Source of the DNA: Dankookia rubra
GTDB taxonomy: Bacteria; Pseudomonadota; Alphaproteobacteria; Acetobacterales; Acetobacteraceae
Direction: 5' to 3'
Assembly (NCBI RefSeq): GCF_004355005.1
Contig: NZ_SMSJ01000009.1
Location: forward strand, 92,503-156,502
DNA length: 64,000 bases
Shown: positions 1-8,205 of the stretch, piece by piece
How the letters are laid out: each line of letters opens with the position of its first letter
Position numbering within the stretch: position 1 is the first letter of the stretch
Notes under the pieces: generated by a model
What the model saw: only the letters and a program-made list of their open reading frames with translations
The model's database searches: none
Told to the model about the DNA's origin: nothing
Made by a program: the position numbers and the translations under genes

Positions 1-374
1 TCGGCCTGGAAGCCGCCGTCCCGGGTCAGGCCGATGCCCTGCCGCTGCAGGCAGTTCCGCGTGTCACCGGCGCGACAGTTGGCGCAATGGCCGCAGAAGA
101 CGAAGGGGATGACGGCGACCCGGTCGCCCTCGGCGAAGCCGGAGCCGGTGCCGTTGCGGATGATGGTGCCGCAGAACTCGTGGCCCATGGTCAGCGGCAG
201 GTGCTGCACCATGAAGTCGTAGCCCGACGTCCATTCATAGGCATGGACGTCGGAGCCGCAGATGCCGACCGCATCGACCCGCAGCACGACCTCGGCCGGG
301 CCGGGCGGCGGTGGGTCGGGGATGTCCTGGAATTCGAGGCCGAAGGCGGCCTGGGTCTTCCGGAGCGCCAGCAT
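1..374 (-). CDS. Zn-dependent alcohol dehydrogenase (MDR family), N-terminal part only
   Basis: This is the first ~124 residues of a medium-chain zinc dehydrogenase; the rest lies beyond the left edge. Visible family marks are GICGSDVHAYE (catalytic zinc Cys and its neighbours), GHEFCG (the second zinc ligand region) and a cysteine run near FCGHCANCRAGDTRNC that matches the structural-zinc lobe. The ATG overlaps the TGA of the upstream thiamine enzyme by one base (TGATG), so the two are probably translationally coupled. Family members oxidise alcohols or polyols with NAD(P). The substrate cannot be told from this fragment; the partnership with an acetolactate-synthase-like enzyme suggests an acetoin or diol type reaction, but this is inference. 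Confidence 0.9.
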   Translation of the reverse strand, partial: MLALRKTQAAFGLEFQDIPDPPPPGPAEVVLRVDAVGICGSDVHAYEWTSGYDFMVQHLPLTMGHEFCGTIIRNGTGSGFAEGDRVAVIPFVFCGHCANCRAGDTRNCLQRQGIGLTRDGGFQA

Positions 375-2122
375 CAGAAGGGCTCCGGGTAGTGGCCGGC
401 ATAGAAGGAGATCGGCGGCTTGGCATCGGGGTCGGTCACCATGTCGATCAGCGTGGGGTGGTCCGCAGCCAGCGCGGTCTCCAGCGCGCCGCGGATCTCA
501 CCGCTGTGCTCCAGCCGCACGCCGAGCACGCCGCAGGCCCGGGCGATGGCGGCGTGGTCCACCGCGGTGAAGTTCACCGCCTTGGTGTGCTCGCCGAATT
601 TCACCTCCTCCGCGTGCTTCTGGTAGCCGAGGATGCCGTTGTTCAGGACGATGGTGACGATCGGCAGCTCCAGCCGCCGCAGCGTCTCGAGCTCGGCCCA
701 GGAATGGCCGAAGCCGCCGTCGCCGCAGAGGCAGACGACGCGGGCACCGCTGCCCGCCTCCTCCGCCGCGATCCGCGCGCCGATCGCCATGGGCAGGCCC
801 CAGCCGAGGCCGGCGATGCCGCGCGGCGTCAGGAAGCGCTGCCCCGGCCGCTTCGCGGTCAGGTAGTTGGCGATCCAGATCGAGGAATAGGAGGCATCGG
901 CGACAACGATGTCTTCCGGCCGCAGCAGGGTGTCGAGCTCGGCCATCAGCCGCTCCGGCCGCGGCAGCCGCGCGTCACGGGTGGTGATGTCAGCGATGGT
1001 GCGGCGCCAGCCGGTGATGGCGCTGGCGATCTCCGCCTCGACGGCCGGCCGGGCGGCGGCGCGGGTCGAGAGGTCGCGGGCCCGCAGCGCCTCGGTCAGC
1101 GCGGCCAAGGTAAGCTTCGCGTCGCCGACCAGGCGCATGGCCTCGTAGTTGCGGCCGACCTCCATCGGATCGGCGTCGAGGTGGATAAAGCGGGTGTTGG
1201 GGGAGAACAGCTTCCAGCTGTCCGTGCCGTTCTGGTTGGTGCGGTTGCCGACCAGCAGCACCACGTCGGCGCGGTCGACGATCGGCCGCATCTCCCCGGT
1301 GCGGGACCCCTGCCCCATGACGTAGCCGATGACGCCGAGGCTGAGCGGATGCGTCTCGTCCACCGCGCCCTTGCCCATCACGGTGGTGCCGACCGGCAGG
1401 TGCGCCGCCTGCTGCAGCGCGGCGAGTTCCGCCGCGGCGTCCGAGAGGTGGATGCCGCCGCCGGCGACGACCAGCGGGTGCCGGGCCGCGGCCAGCGCAT
1501 CCGCCGCCGCGGCGATGGCGGCGGGGTCGGCCACGACACGGTCGAGCGGCATCTGGCCGAGCGACATGGCGCGCGGCCGCAGCAGGGAGGAGAGCGGCGC
1601 CGCCGGATCGGTCAGCAGGTCGGCCGGCACCAGCAGCACGGCCGGGCCCGGCCGGCCCGAGGTCGCGGCGGTGAATGCCATGTCGACATAGTCGTCCAGC
1701 CGGTCGGCGCGGTCGATCCGCCGCACCCACTTCGCCACCGGGGCGAACATGTTGAGGTGGTCCAACTCCTGGAAGGCATTACGGTCGGCGCTGTCGCGGG
1801 TGACCTCCTGCACCAGGGCGAGGACCGGGATGCTGGCCTTCAGCGCCTCGGCCAGCGGCGGCACCAGCAGGGTGGCGGCCGGGCCGTTCTGCGCGGTGAC
1901 CACGCCGACCTTGCGGGAGATCCGGGCATAGCCATCCGCCATGGTCCCGCCGGCATTCTCCTGCCGGTAGACCTTCTGGTCGATGCCGACATGCGGCGAG
2001 GCCAAGTGGAAGGCGCTGGGCAGGGACTGGCCGAAGGTCAGGGTCACCCCGTGTCGGCGGAAGGCCTCGGCGAGGCGGAGCGCGACGGTGGCGTTGGTGG
2101 TCTGTCCGGCGTGATCCGGCAT
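374..2122 (-). CDS. Thiamine-diphosphate enzyme, acetolactate synthase large-subunit-like
   Basis: About 582 residues, the full length of the acetolactate synthase/benzoylformate decarboxylase family. The N-terminal PYR domain holds the catalytic Glu in RQENAGGTMADGYAR. The C-terminal PP domain holds the ThDP/Mg motif GDGGFGHSWAELE, closing with LNNGILGYQ. The start chosen is the ATG at 2122, because GAGAGGAAA lies just upstream; in-frame starts up to 2158 exist but lack a Shine-Dalgarno. There is no neighbouring ilvN, so it is unlikely to be the biosynthetic enzyme. It is followed directly (TGATG) by a Zn-alcohol dehydrogenase, so the two probably act in one short carbonyl pathway. The substrate is unknown. 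Confidence 0.88.
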   Translation of the reverse strand: MPDHAGQTTNATVALRLAEAFRRHGVTLTFGQSLPSAFHLASPHVGIDQKVYRQENAGGTMADGYARISRKVGVVTAQNGPAATLLVPPLAEALKASIPVLALVQEVTRDSADRNAFQELDHLNMFAPVAKWVRRIDRADRLDDYVDMAFTAATSGRPGPAVLLVPADLLTDPAAPLSSLLRPRAMSLGQMPLDRVVADPAAIAAAADALAAARHPLVVAGGGIHLSDAAAELAALQQAAHLPVGTTVMGKGAVDETHPLSLGVIGYVMGQGSRTGEMRPIVDRADVVLLVGNRTNQNGTDSWKLFSPNTRFIHLDADPMEVGRNYEAMRLVGDAKLTLAALTEALRARDLSTRAAARPAVEAEIASAITGWRRTIADITTRDARLPRPERLMAELDTLLRPEDIVVADASYSSIWIANYLTAKRPGQRFLTPRGIAGLGWGLPMAIGARIAAEEAGSGARVVCLCGDGGFGHSWAELETLRRLELPIVTIVLNNGILGYQKHAEEVKFGEHTKAVNFTAVDHAAIARACGVLGVRLEHSGEIRGALETALAADHPTLIDMVTDPDAKPPISFYAGHYPEPF

Positions 2123-2247
2123 GGCGTTTCCTCTCGGCATTTGGCCGGAGGGTAGCACCGCGGGCCGGAGGGGGAAGCCGGGGGACGGGTTTGCCCCACG
2201 TGGCTCGCCCCCTATGCTGGCGGCTTCGTCGCAGCCGAGGGCTTCCG

Positions 2248-2409
2248 GTGCCGGACAGACAGAAGCGCCGCGGCCCGGACCTGGTCGGGATCATCGGCCT
2301 GGCGGTGATCCTCGGCGTGCTGGCCGGGGCCTATTTCCTGTTCCCGGTGCTGCAGCGGTCGATGAGCTACCAGGACTGCATCGCCTCGGGCCGCGTCACC
2401 GGCTGCTGA
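2248..2409 (+). CDS. Small single-pass membrane protein
   Basis: A 53-residue protein starting at a GTG preceded by GAGG at 8 bases. A basic N-terminus (PDRQKRRGPDL) is followed by one hydrophobic span of about 22 residues (VGIIGLAVILGVLAGAYFLF). The short tail ends in a YQDCIASGRVTGC motif. Tails of the type DC-x-ASGR-x-x-C recur in small uncharacterised alphaproteobacterial proteins, from memory of the family, so this is likely a real gene. An upstream in-frame ATG at 2191 is possible but gives a poor N-terminus. Function unknown. The two tail cysteines would probably face the periplasm by the positive-inside rule. Confidence 0.6.
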   Translation: MPDRQKRRGPDLVGIIGLAVILGVLAGAYFLFPVLQRSMSYQDCIASGRVTGC

Positions 2410-2445
2410 GACAGCCGGGCCAGACTCGACCCGCGGATTCGGTTG

Positions 2446-3249
2446 CTATCGCAACGAACCGGACGCCGATGCTGCCGGCCTGCGCGGGCATGTCGGGCCG
2501 GCCCCATCGAATCGCAGGCTTGGGGCCGCCCCCTCCGCGCCTGCGGAATGCACCGGGCACCCGCGCCGCCAGACACCGTGCCGCGGCGGCCCTCGCAGGG
2601 AGGCGTATTCGCCCGGACCGTCTGCCAGCCCCTCGCGGAACTCGCCATCGAAGCGTGCGCCGTCGGCGAAGAGCACGACTCCCCTGCCATGCGGCCGGCC
2701 GTCGCGCCATTCGCCTTCGTAGCGACGGGCGCGGATCCGCCAAGTGCCAGGAGGGGCACCCGCCACCAGTTCGCGGCCATGGGCGTCGGGCGCGAAGACG
2801 AGCATGCCGAAGCCGTCCGGCCGGCCGGCACGCCAGTTGCCTTCATAGCGTTCACCGTTCGGGGCGACGACCTCGCCCAGCCCGTTCAGGCGACCGTTCT
2901 CATAATAGCCATAGGCCAGGGCACGGCGAGCCCGGCCATCCTCGAGCCATTGCCACGCGGCTCGGCCACGGCCGGCGGCCGGTCCGCCCGGGCAGGTTCC
3001 GCTCGCTCCATGCGGTGCCAGGACCGTCCAGGTCACGACCTCGCCGTGCTTCGGCAAGGCATTCCAGAACCAGCAGCCGGAGGCCTCGTCCACCACCCAG
3101 CCCGGATGGCCGGGGCTGGCAAGGTCGGCCATGGGCGGGACGGGGCGCGATGCCGACGCCGCCGGATGCGGCCCATCCTCCGCAGCCCCGGTGCAGCCGA
3201 CCAGGAGCACCATCAAGAACCCGACCGCGGCGCTCCGCTGCATATCCAT
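2446..3249 (-). CDS. MORN-repeat lipoprotein
   Basis: A 267-residue protein with an N-terminal signal peptide and lipobox (FLMVLLVGCTG, Cys about residue 18), so it should be lipid-anchored. From about residue 125 it has MORN repeats of the form RYEGNWRAGRPDGFG, RYEGEWRDGRPHGRG and RFDGEFREGLADGPG, each ~23 residues. MORN repeats form beta-hairpin strips that contact membranes or partner proteins. The region between lipobox and repeats is low complexity and then unique. The C-terminus (after residue 240) is Pro/Ala/Ser rich. No enzymatic motif is seen, and no neighbour hints at a pathway. It probably acts as an envelope structural or scaffold protein. Confidence 0.8.
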   Translation of the reverse strand: MDMQRSAAVGFLMVLLVGCTGAAEDGPHPAASASRPVPPMADLASPGHPGWVVDEASGCWFWNALPKHGEVVTWTVLAPHGASGTCPGGPAAGRGRAAWQWLEDGRARRALAYGYYENGRLNGLGEVVAPNGERYEGNWRAGRPDGFGMLVFAPDAHGRELVAGAPPGTWRIRARRYEGEWRDGRPHGRGVVLFADGARFDGEFREGLADGPGEYASLRGPPRHGVWRRGCPVHSAGAEGAAPSLRFDGAGPTCPRRPAASASGSLR

Positions 3250-3335
3250 CGAGGCTTCCCACGGCTAGCGGAGGGAAGCCTAGAGGCATGCCGACGGCTC
3301 GGCATCCACGATCTGGCCGGATCGCGGCACCAGTT

Positions 3336-4043
3336 TCACGCCGCATCGTGGAAGATCACCCCGAGGGTGAAGCGCTCCCCCATGCGGATGCGGCTGACAC
3401 CGTGCCGCAGCATGACGCGGTAGACCCCCCGAGTGCCCCGCACCGGCCGATGGTGGACGGCAAAGACCACCGCTTCGCCCTGGCGCAGCGGCACCACCTC
3501 GGCGCGGGACTGCATGCGCGGGCGCTGCTCAGTCAGCACGAATTCGCCGCCCTCGAAGTCCCGACCGGGCTCGGACAACAGGATGGCGACCTGCAGCGGG
3601 AAGACCTGTTCGCCGTAGAGGTCCTGGTGCAGGCAATTGTAGTCGCCCGGGCCGTAGCGGAGCAGCAGCGGCGTCGGCCGCGCCTGGCCCGCCGCGTGGC
3701 ACTCGGCGGTGAAGGCGGCGAGCCCGGGCGGGAACCGCCGCGGCAGGCCCAGCGCCGCGTTCCAGGCATTCGCCACCGGCGCCAAGCGGGGATAGAGCGC
3801 CTCCCGCAGCGCGCCGACCAGGGGTGGCAGCGGGTTGGCGAAATACCGGTACTCGCCGCGGCCGAAGCCGTGCCGGGCCATGACCACCCGGCTGCGGAAG
3901 CCGTCCTCCCGCCCATAGAGCGCGGCGAGGCCGGCGCATTCCCCCGGCGTCAGCAGCGCGCCGGTCGTCGCGGCGCCGAAGCCGTCCAACTCGGCCGGGA
4001 TGCGCGCCCAGTCGAGCGCGGCGATGCGATTTGCGATGTCCAT
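3336..4043 (-). CDS. 2-oxoglutarate/Fe(II)-dependent oxygenase (prolyl 4-hydroxylase-like)
   Basis: About 235 residues. The iron-binding facial triad begins with HxD in NCLHQDLYGEQ (about residues 145-147). The distal His and the 2OG-binding Arg fit HHRPVRGTRGVYRVMLRHG near residue 210. The length and the YGPGDYNCLHQD context match the bacterial family of stand-alone 2OG-Fe(II) oxygenases related to prolyl 4-hydroxylase. The start chosen is the second in-frame ATG (MDIANRIAALDW, 4043); the upstream ATG at 4061 is close behind an AGGGG and cannot be excluded. Substrate unknown. No operon partner: the next genes on this strand are separate. Confidence 0.8.
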   Translation of the reverse strand: MDIANRIAALDWARIPAELDGFGAATTGALLTPGECAGLAALYGREDGFRSRVVMARHGFGRGEYRYFANPLPPLVGALREALYPRLAPVANAWNAALGLPRRFPPGLAAFTAECHAAGQARPTPLLLRYGPGDYNCLHQDLYGEQVFPLQVAILLSEPGRDFEGGEFVLTEQRPRMQSRAEVVPLRQGEAVVFAVHHRPVRGTRGVYRVMLRHGVSRIRMGERFTLGVIFHDAA

Positions 4044-4306
4044 GCCCCGGCTATGCCGCATCCCCTGCCCCGGCGCCTACCGCCCGGTGCGCCAGCATGT
4101 GGAAGGACGCCGGGCCGCAACCATCCCGAGATAGAAATAAGATGATGTCCCTGTGTCCGTGGTCAAATCGCCTCCCCCTCTGGCAATGACCCCATGGAGT
4201 TACAACCAATAGAAATGCTCCCACCATCCAACGGCGCGAAAATGGCCGGATCTTTCCTGCGTCTGCGTGTCGCTCGCAGAGGCAATCGCCCAGGGGGATG
4301 CCGACC

Positions 4307-5190
4307 ATGGCCAATATCGTCCTGCTTTTCGTCTGTCCGGTGATCGGCATGACGCTGCATCGCGCGAGACGATGACCGGACGACGCCCCGGCCATCATCA
4401 ACGGGCTCATCATCCATGTCTCGCTGCCGGCCCTGATCCTGGGCTCGCTGCACGGCATGGACCTGCACCCGGACCTGCTCGGCGTCGCGGCCATGCCTTG
4501 GCTCCTGTTCGGGGTCGGCACGGCCCTGTTCGGCTGGCTGGGCCGGCGGCTGCGGCTGCCGCGCCCGACCACCGGGGCGGTGATCATGCTGGGCGGTCTG
4601 GGCAGTACCTCCTTGATCGGGCTGCCGGTGATCGAGAGCTGCCACGGCACCGCTCCCTGCCGACCGGGATCCTGATCGACCAGTTCGGCACCTACTTCGT
4701 GCTCAGCACGGTGGGGATCGTGGCCGCCTGCCTGCATTCCGATGCCGTCACTTCGCGGCGGGAAATCGCCGGGCGGATCGCGCGCTTCCCGCCGCTGCTC
4801 GCCACGTTGCTGGCGCTCGCCCCGATGCCGGTCAGGTACCCCGACTGGCTGGTGGCCGTGCTGCATCGCCTCGGCGGCACGCTCGCCCGGCTCGCCCTTG
4901 TCTCGGTCGGGCTGCAGCTGCGCTGCGCCACGCTCCGCGGCAACGGCACGGCCCTGGCGCTGGGGCCCGGCTACAAGCTGGTGCTCGGCCCGCTGCTGCT
5001 CGACCTGCTCTATGTCGGCGTGCCCGGGCAGGCAGGCGAGACCTTGCAGGTCACCTTGCTCGAGGCGGCGATGGCGCCGCAGATCGGCGCCTCGATCATC
5101 GCCATCCAGCAGGGGCTCAACCCACCGCTGGTCACCCTGATGGTGGGGATCGGCACCCTGCTTTCCTTCGTCACCCTGCCGGTCTGGTAG
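4307..5190 (+). pseudogene. AEC-family (auxin efflux carrier-like) transporter, broken by a stop and a frameshift
   Basis: Starts with MANIVLLFVCPVIGMTL in one frame, meets an in-frame TGA at 4373-4375, then continues in the same frame (PDDAPAIINGLIIHVSLPA) through IIMLGG-type membrane segments up to about 4640. The remaining half (LPTGILIDQFGTYF to LSFVTLPVW) lies in the next frame. A net -1 shift between about 4640 and 4665 would explain this. Together the pieces cover a complete AEC permease of ~295 residues with its usual hydrophobic helices. The family exports small organic anions. With two lesions it is very unlikely to make a working transporter. Confidence 0.85.
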
Positions 5191-5219
5191 TCCCTGCTCG
5201 GCGCGGCGTAGCGGCTGCG

Positions 5220-5876
5220 TCAGCGCGGGATGGCCGGTGCCCGCAGCAGCAGCGGCCGGCCGAGCGCCCAGCCCAGCACCACCAGCACCGCGACGGCGCC
5301 GCCGTGCCAGACCAGGATCATCAGCATGGCATCCAGGTGATGGAACAGGCTCAGCCCCGCCGAGCACAGCGCCGCGGAGGCCAGCCCGCCCAGCAGCAGC
5401 ACCGGCAGCGGCCGGACCGGCCCGGCATGGCGCAGCAGCAGGTAGAGCGCCACGGTCAGCGGCGTGCCCATCAGCAGGATGAACTTCAGGCAGCCCCAGC
5501 TGGTGTCCATGGCCAGGGCATCCGGCCCCATCCGGCCCAGGTCGGCGAAGCAGCCCCAGCCCAGCCCGCCCAGCCACAGCACCAGCGGGACCACCGGCAG
5601 CAACACCCAGGCGGCCGAGCGGTCCGGCCGCGCCAGCATCGCCGCCGCCAGCGCCGCGGCCAGGCCGGTGGCGATCGAGGCGAGAAACTGAGCCAGCTCC
5701 TGTGGCAGGGCCATGCGCTGCGCCAGGTCGTGGCGCAGCCCCTGCACGGCGACCGCGAAGCCGATCACCAGCACCGCCAGCGCGCACCACAGCAGCGCCT
5801 GCAGCCCCGGCGGCGGCAGGCGGCGGACCGGGCGCAACCCGGTGGCAAGCCGGTCGATCAGCTGCTCGCTCTCCAC
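5220..5876 (-). CDS. nrsF: NrsF-type (DUF1109) membrane anti-sigma factor
   Basis: A 218-residue polytopic protein with about six hydrophobic helices after a short cytoplasmic N-terminus (MESEQLIDRLATGLRPVRRL). Conserved cysteines typical of the DUF1109/NrsF family are visible in WGCLKFILL and SAALCSAGL, followed by the HHLDAMLMILVWHGG motif. Its GTG start directly abuts the TGA of the ECF sigma gene (TGAGTG), so the pair is one translational unit. In Caulobacter such proteins hold an ECF sigma factor at the membrane and release it under metal or oxidant stress sensed by the cysteines. The same role is inferred here. Confidence 0.85.
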   Translation of the reverse strand: MESEQLIDRLATGLRPVRRLPPPGLQALLWCALAVLVIGFAVAVQGLRHDLAQRMALPQELAQFLASIATGLAAALAAAMLARPDRSAAWVLLPVVPLVLWLGGLGWGCFADLGRMGPDALAMDTSWGCLKFILLMGTPLTVALYLLLRHAGPVRPLPVLLLGGLASAALCSAGLSLFHHLDAMLMILVWHGGAVAVLVVLGWALGRPLLLRAPAIPR

Positions 5877-6425
5877 TCAGTCCTCCGCGCCCAGGCGTTT
5901 CCGCAAGGCCTTCACCGCCCGGTGGGTCGCCACCTTCAGCGCCCCGACCGACATGCCCGACCGTGCGCTGGCCTCGGCCAGCGGCAGGTCCTCCAGCTTC
6001 GCCAAGCCAAGCGCGGTACGCTGCGCCGGCGGCAGCTCGGCGACCGCGGCGCGCAATTCGGCCGAGGCTACCCTCGTCTCCCCCTGGTTCGCCCCGGGTG
6101 CGGCCAAGGTTTCGCCGAAATCGTCGATCGGCGTCTCGCGCCCCAGGCGCCGGCCGCTGCGGCGCAGCCGGTCGATGGCGCGGCGCTCGCAGATCGCCAC
6201 CAGCCAGGGCCGGATCGGCCGCGCCGGGTCGAAGGCGTGGCGGAGCTGGTGGATGGTCAGCAGCGCGTCCTGCACCGCATCCTCCGCTTCCGCCGCGTCG
6301 CGGATGCGGCGGCGGGCAACGCTGCGGAGCAGGGGCAGCGCGGCGCGGAGGAGGGCGTCATAGGCGCGGGCGTCGCCGGCCTGCGCCGCGACCATCCAGG
6401 CCTCCCATTCCCCCTCCCCCGCCAT
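5877..6425 (-). CDS. RNA polymerase ECF sigma factor paired with NrsF
   Basis: 182 residues. Sigma region 2 is seen in AEAEDAVQDALLTIHQLRHAFD and PIRPWLVAICERRAIDRLRR; region 4 in LPPAQRTALGLAKLEDLPLAEA and GMSVGALKVATHRAVKALRK. Both regions joined by a ~35-residue linker is the normal ECF layout. The start ATG at 6425 gives the natural N-terminus MAGEGEWEAWMVAAQAGD. The gene lies immediately upstream of an NrsF-type anti-sigma gene, which places it with the Caulobacter SigF-like ECF groups that control stress responses. Its regulon cannot be read from this window. Confidence 0.9.
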   Translation of the reverse strand: MAGEGEWEAWMVAAQAGDARAYDALLRAALPLLRSVARRRIRDAAEAEDAVQDALLTIHQLRHAFDPARPIRPWLVAICERRAIDRLRRSGRRLGRETPIDDFGETLAAPGANQGETRVASAELRAAVAELPPAQRTALGLAKLEDLPLAEASARSGMSVGALKVATHRAVKALRKRLGAED

Positions 6426-6433
6426 TGCCGGTG

Positions 6434-7825
6434 TTATGCCACCACGGCAGGCCGCTTCGCGCGCCAGGCATGCGCCGCCTCGTAGGCCTGCCCGGCGCGG
6501 AAGACGGTCGCCTCGGCGAAGGGCTTGCCGATCAGCTGCATCGCCACCGGCAGGCCGCCCTCGCCGAAGCCGGTGCAGAGGGTCAGGGCCGGCCAACCCG
6601 TGACGTTGAAGGGCATGGTGAAATTCGGCTTCTCCAGGAAGGCCCATTTGGGCACGTCCTCGATCCGCGGTGCCTCGCCCTGTGCCGAGGCCGTCAGCAG
6701 GATGTCGAGATCGGCGGCCGCCGCCAGCGTTGCCGTGATCAGCTCGCGCCGCTTCTTCTGCGCCGTCAGGTAGTCGCCGGCCGAGAGCAGCCCGCCCGCC
6801 ACCAGCCGGTCGCGCAGCAGCTCGCCGTACAGGCCGGGGTCGCGGCGCATCCATTGCTCGTGCACCGACCAGGCCTCGGCCAGCAGGATCAGCCAGCCGC
6901 AAGCATTGTAGTCCGCCAGGCTGGGCAGGGTGACGTCGCGCACCACGGCGCCCTCGGCCCTGAAGAAGCCGGCCGCCGCCTCGATGCCGGCGAGCGTCGC
7001 CGGGCTGGTCGGGTTGTCGCGCTCGTGGAAGTGGCGGACCACGCCGATGCGGAGACCCTTCACCCCGCGGCCGAGTTCGGCACGGAAGTCGGGCACCGGC
7101 ACCTCGGCGCTGGCCGGGTCCGAAGGGTCGTATCCGGCCATGGCCTGCAGCAGGATGGCACAATCCTCGACCGTCCAGGCCATCGGCCCGGTATGGTCGA
7201 GCGACTGCGCCAGCGGCAGCACCCCGGCGCGCGAGCAACGGCCATAGGTCGGCTTGATGCCGGTGATGCCGCAGAGCGCCGCCGGGCCGCGAATGGAGCC
7301 GCCGGTATCCGAGCCGGTGCCGCCGAGGATCATGCCGGAGGCGACCGCCGCCGCCGTGCCGCTCGACGACCCCGCGGGGAAGTGGTCGGGGTTCCAGGGA
7401 TTGCGCGCCGGTGGCCAGGGCAGATCGAAGCTGGGGCCGCCGAAGGCGAATTCATGCGTCGACAGCTTGCCGAGCATGACCACGCCCGCCTCGGCCAGCA
7501 GCCGGACCGTGGTTGCGTCCTCGCCCGGCACATGGTCCTGCAGCACCTTCGAATGCGCGGTCGTGGGGACGCCGGCGGTGCAGTAGATGTCCTTGTGGGC
7601 GAAGGGGATGCCGTCCAGCGGGCCGCGCGGGCCGTCGCGCAGGATGCGCGCCTCGGCCGCCCGGGCCTCGGCGCGGGCGCCGGCGGCGTCCAGCCGGATG
7701 AAGGCGTGCAGGGTGCCGTCCAGCGCCTCGGCGCGGGCCAGGCAGGCCTCGGTCAGCTCGACCGGCGAGAGTGACTTCGTGGCGATCGCGGCGGCGGCCT
7801 CGGCGATGCTCGGGATCGCGCTCAT
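6434..7825 (-). CDS. Amidase (amidase signature family)
   Basis: 463 residues, the usual length. The Ser-cisSer-Lys catalytic set is visible: Lys in PFAHKDIYCTAG (about residue 77), the Ser-rich loop PAGSSSGTAAAVASGM and the nucleophile region GSDTGGSIRGPAALCG. Members hydrolyse C-N bonds of amides, ureas or carbamoyl compounds in the cytoplasm. The upstream small gene overlaps it by 4 bases (ATGA) and looks like an AtzG-type partner, so this may be an AtzE-like hydrolase acting on biuret/carboxybiuret-type or ureido substrates. That assignment is inference; a generic amide substrate is equally possible. Confidence 0.9.
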   Translation of the reverse strand: MSAIPSIAEAAAAIATKSLSPVELTEACLARAEALDGTLHAFIRLDAAGARAEARAAEARILRDGPRGPLDGIPFAHKDIYCTAGVPTTAHSKVLQDHVPGEDATTVRLLAEAGVVMLGKLSTHEFAFGGPSFDLPWPPARNPWNPDHFPAGSSSGTAAAVASGMILGGTGSDTGGSIRGPAALCGITGIKPTYGRCSRAGVLPLAQSLDHTGPMAWTVEDCAILLQAMAGYDPSDPASAEVPVPDFRAELGRGVKGLRIGVVRHFHERDNPTSPATLAGIEAAAGFFRAEGAVVRDVTLPSLADYNACGWLILLAEAWSVHEQWMRRDPGLYGELLRDRLVAGGLLSAGDYLTAQKKRRELITATLAAAADLDILLTASAQGEAPRIEDVPKWAFLEKPNFTMPFNVTGWPALTLCTGFGEGGLPVAMQLIGKPFAEATVFRAGQAYEAAHAWRAKRPAVVA

Positions 7826-8022
7826 CGGCCGGGCTCGGTCGAGAAGGTGGTGGCGGGCTCGGCCTCGGCCGCCGGCGCGGGCGCGCGTACCAGGCGCTGC
7901 ATCGCCTCGATGCCGCCCCAGGCGGCGTGGATCCCGGCTTTCTGCTCGGCGGTGAGCGGGATGCCGGCGCGAGCGACCAGCGCGTCGAACTCCTCTCGGG
8001 TGGTCTCGGGCGGCATCGGCAC
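7822..8022 (-). CDS. AtzG-like small amidase partner (DUF4089 type)
   Basis: 66 residues, MPMPPETTREEFDALVARAG at the N-terminus, predicted helical, with an Ala/Pro/Glu-rich tail. Its stop overlaps the amidase start (ATGA). Small GatC-like proteins (AtzG, DUF4089) typically precede AtzE-type amidases and wrap around them as a stabilising subunit. The sequence PLTAEQKAGIHAAW and the position fit that family. The size and the context are the main evidence. Confidence 0.65.
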   Translation of the reverse strand: MPMPPETTREEFDALVARAGIPLTAEQKAGIHAAWGGIEAMQRLVRAPAPAAEAEPATTFSTEPGR

Positions 8023-8205
8023 TCCCCCAACGGCGGATGATGCGATGCAGTATGAAGCGATTCGCCGTGCCGGGAAGCCGCGGAAAGCCGGCCGGTTGCG
8101 TGCGATGCGCGACGAAGGCTAGGCTGGAAAAGGAAACGGACGCGGACCGGGATCACCGGCCGCGCATCATCGGGCGCGCGCAGCCCGGGCGGGAGGATTC
8201 AATCC

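Noticed and set aside
311-2155. Long plus-strand reading frame of ~614 codons
   Set aside because: It is the mirror of the ThDP enzyme gene on the minus strand, has Arg/Gly/His-rich composition and no family features.
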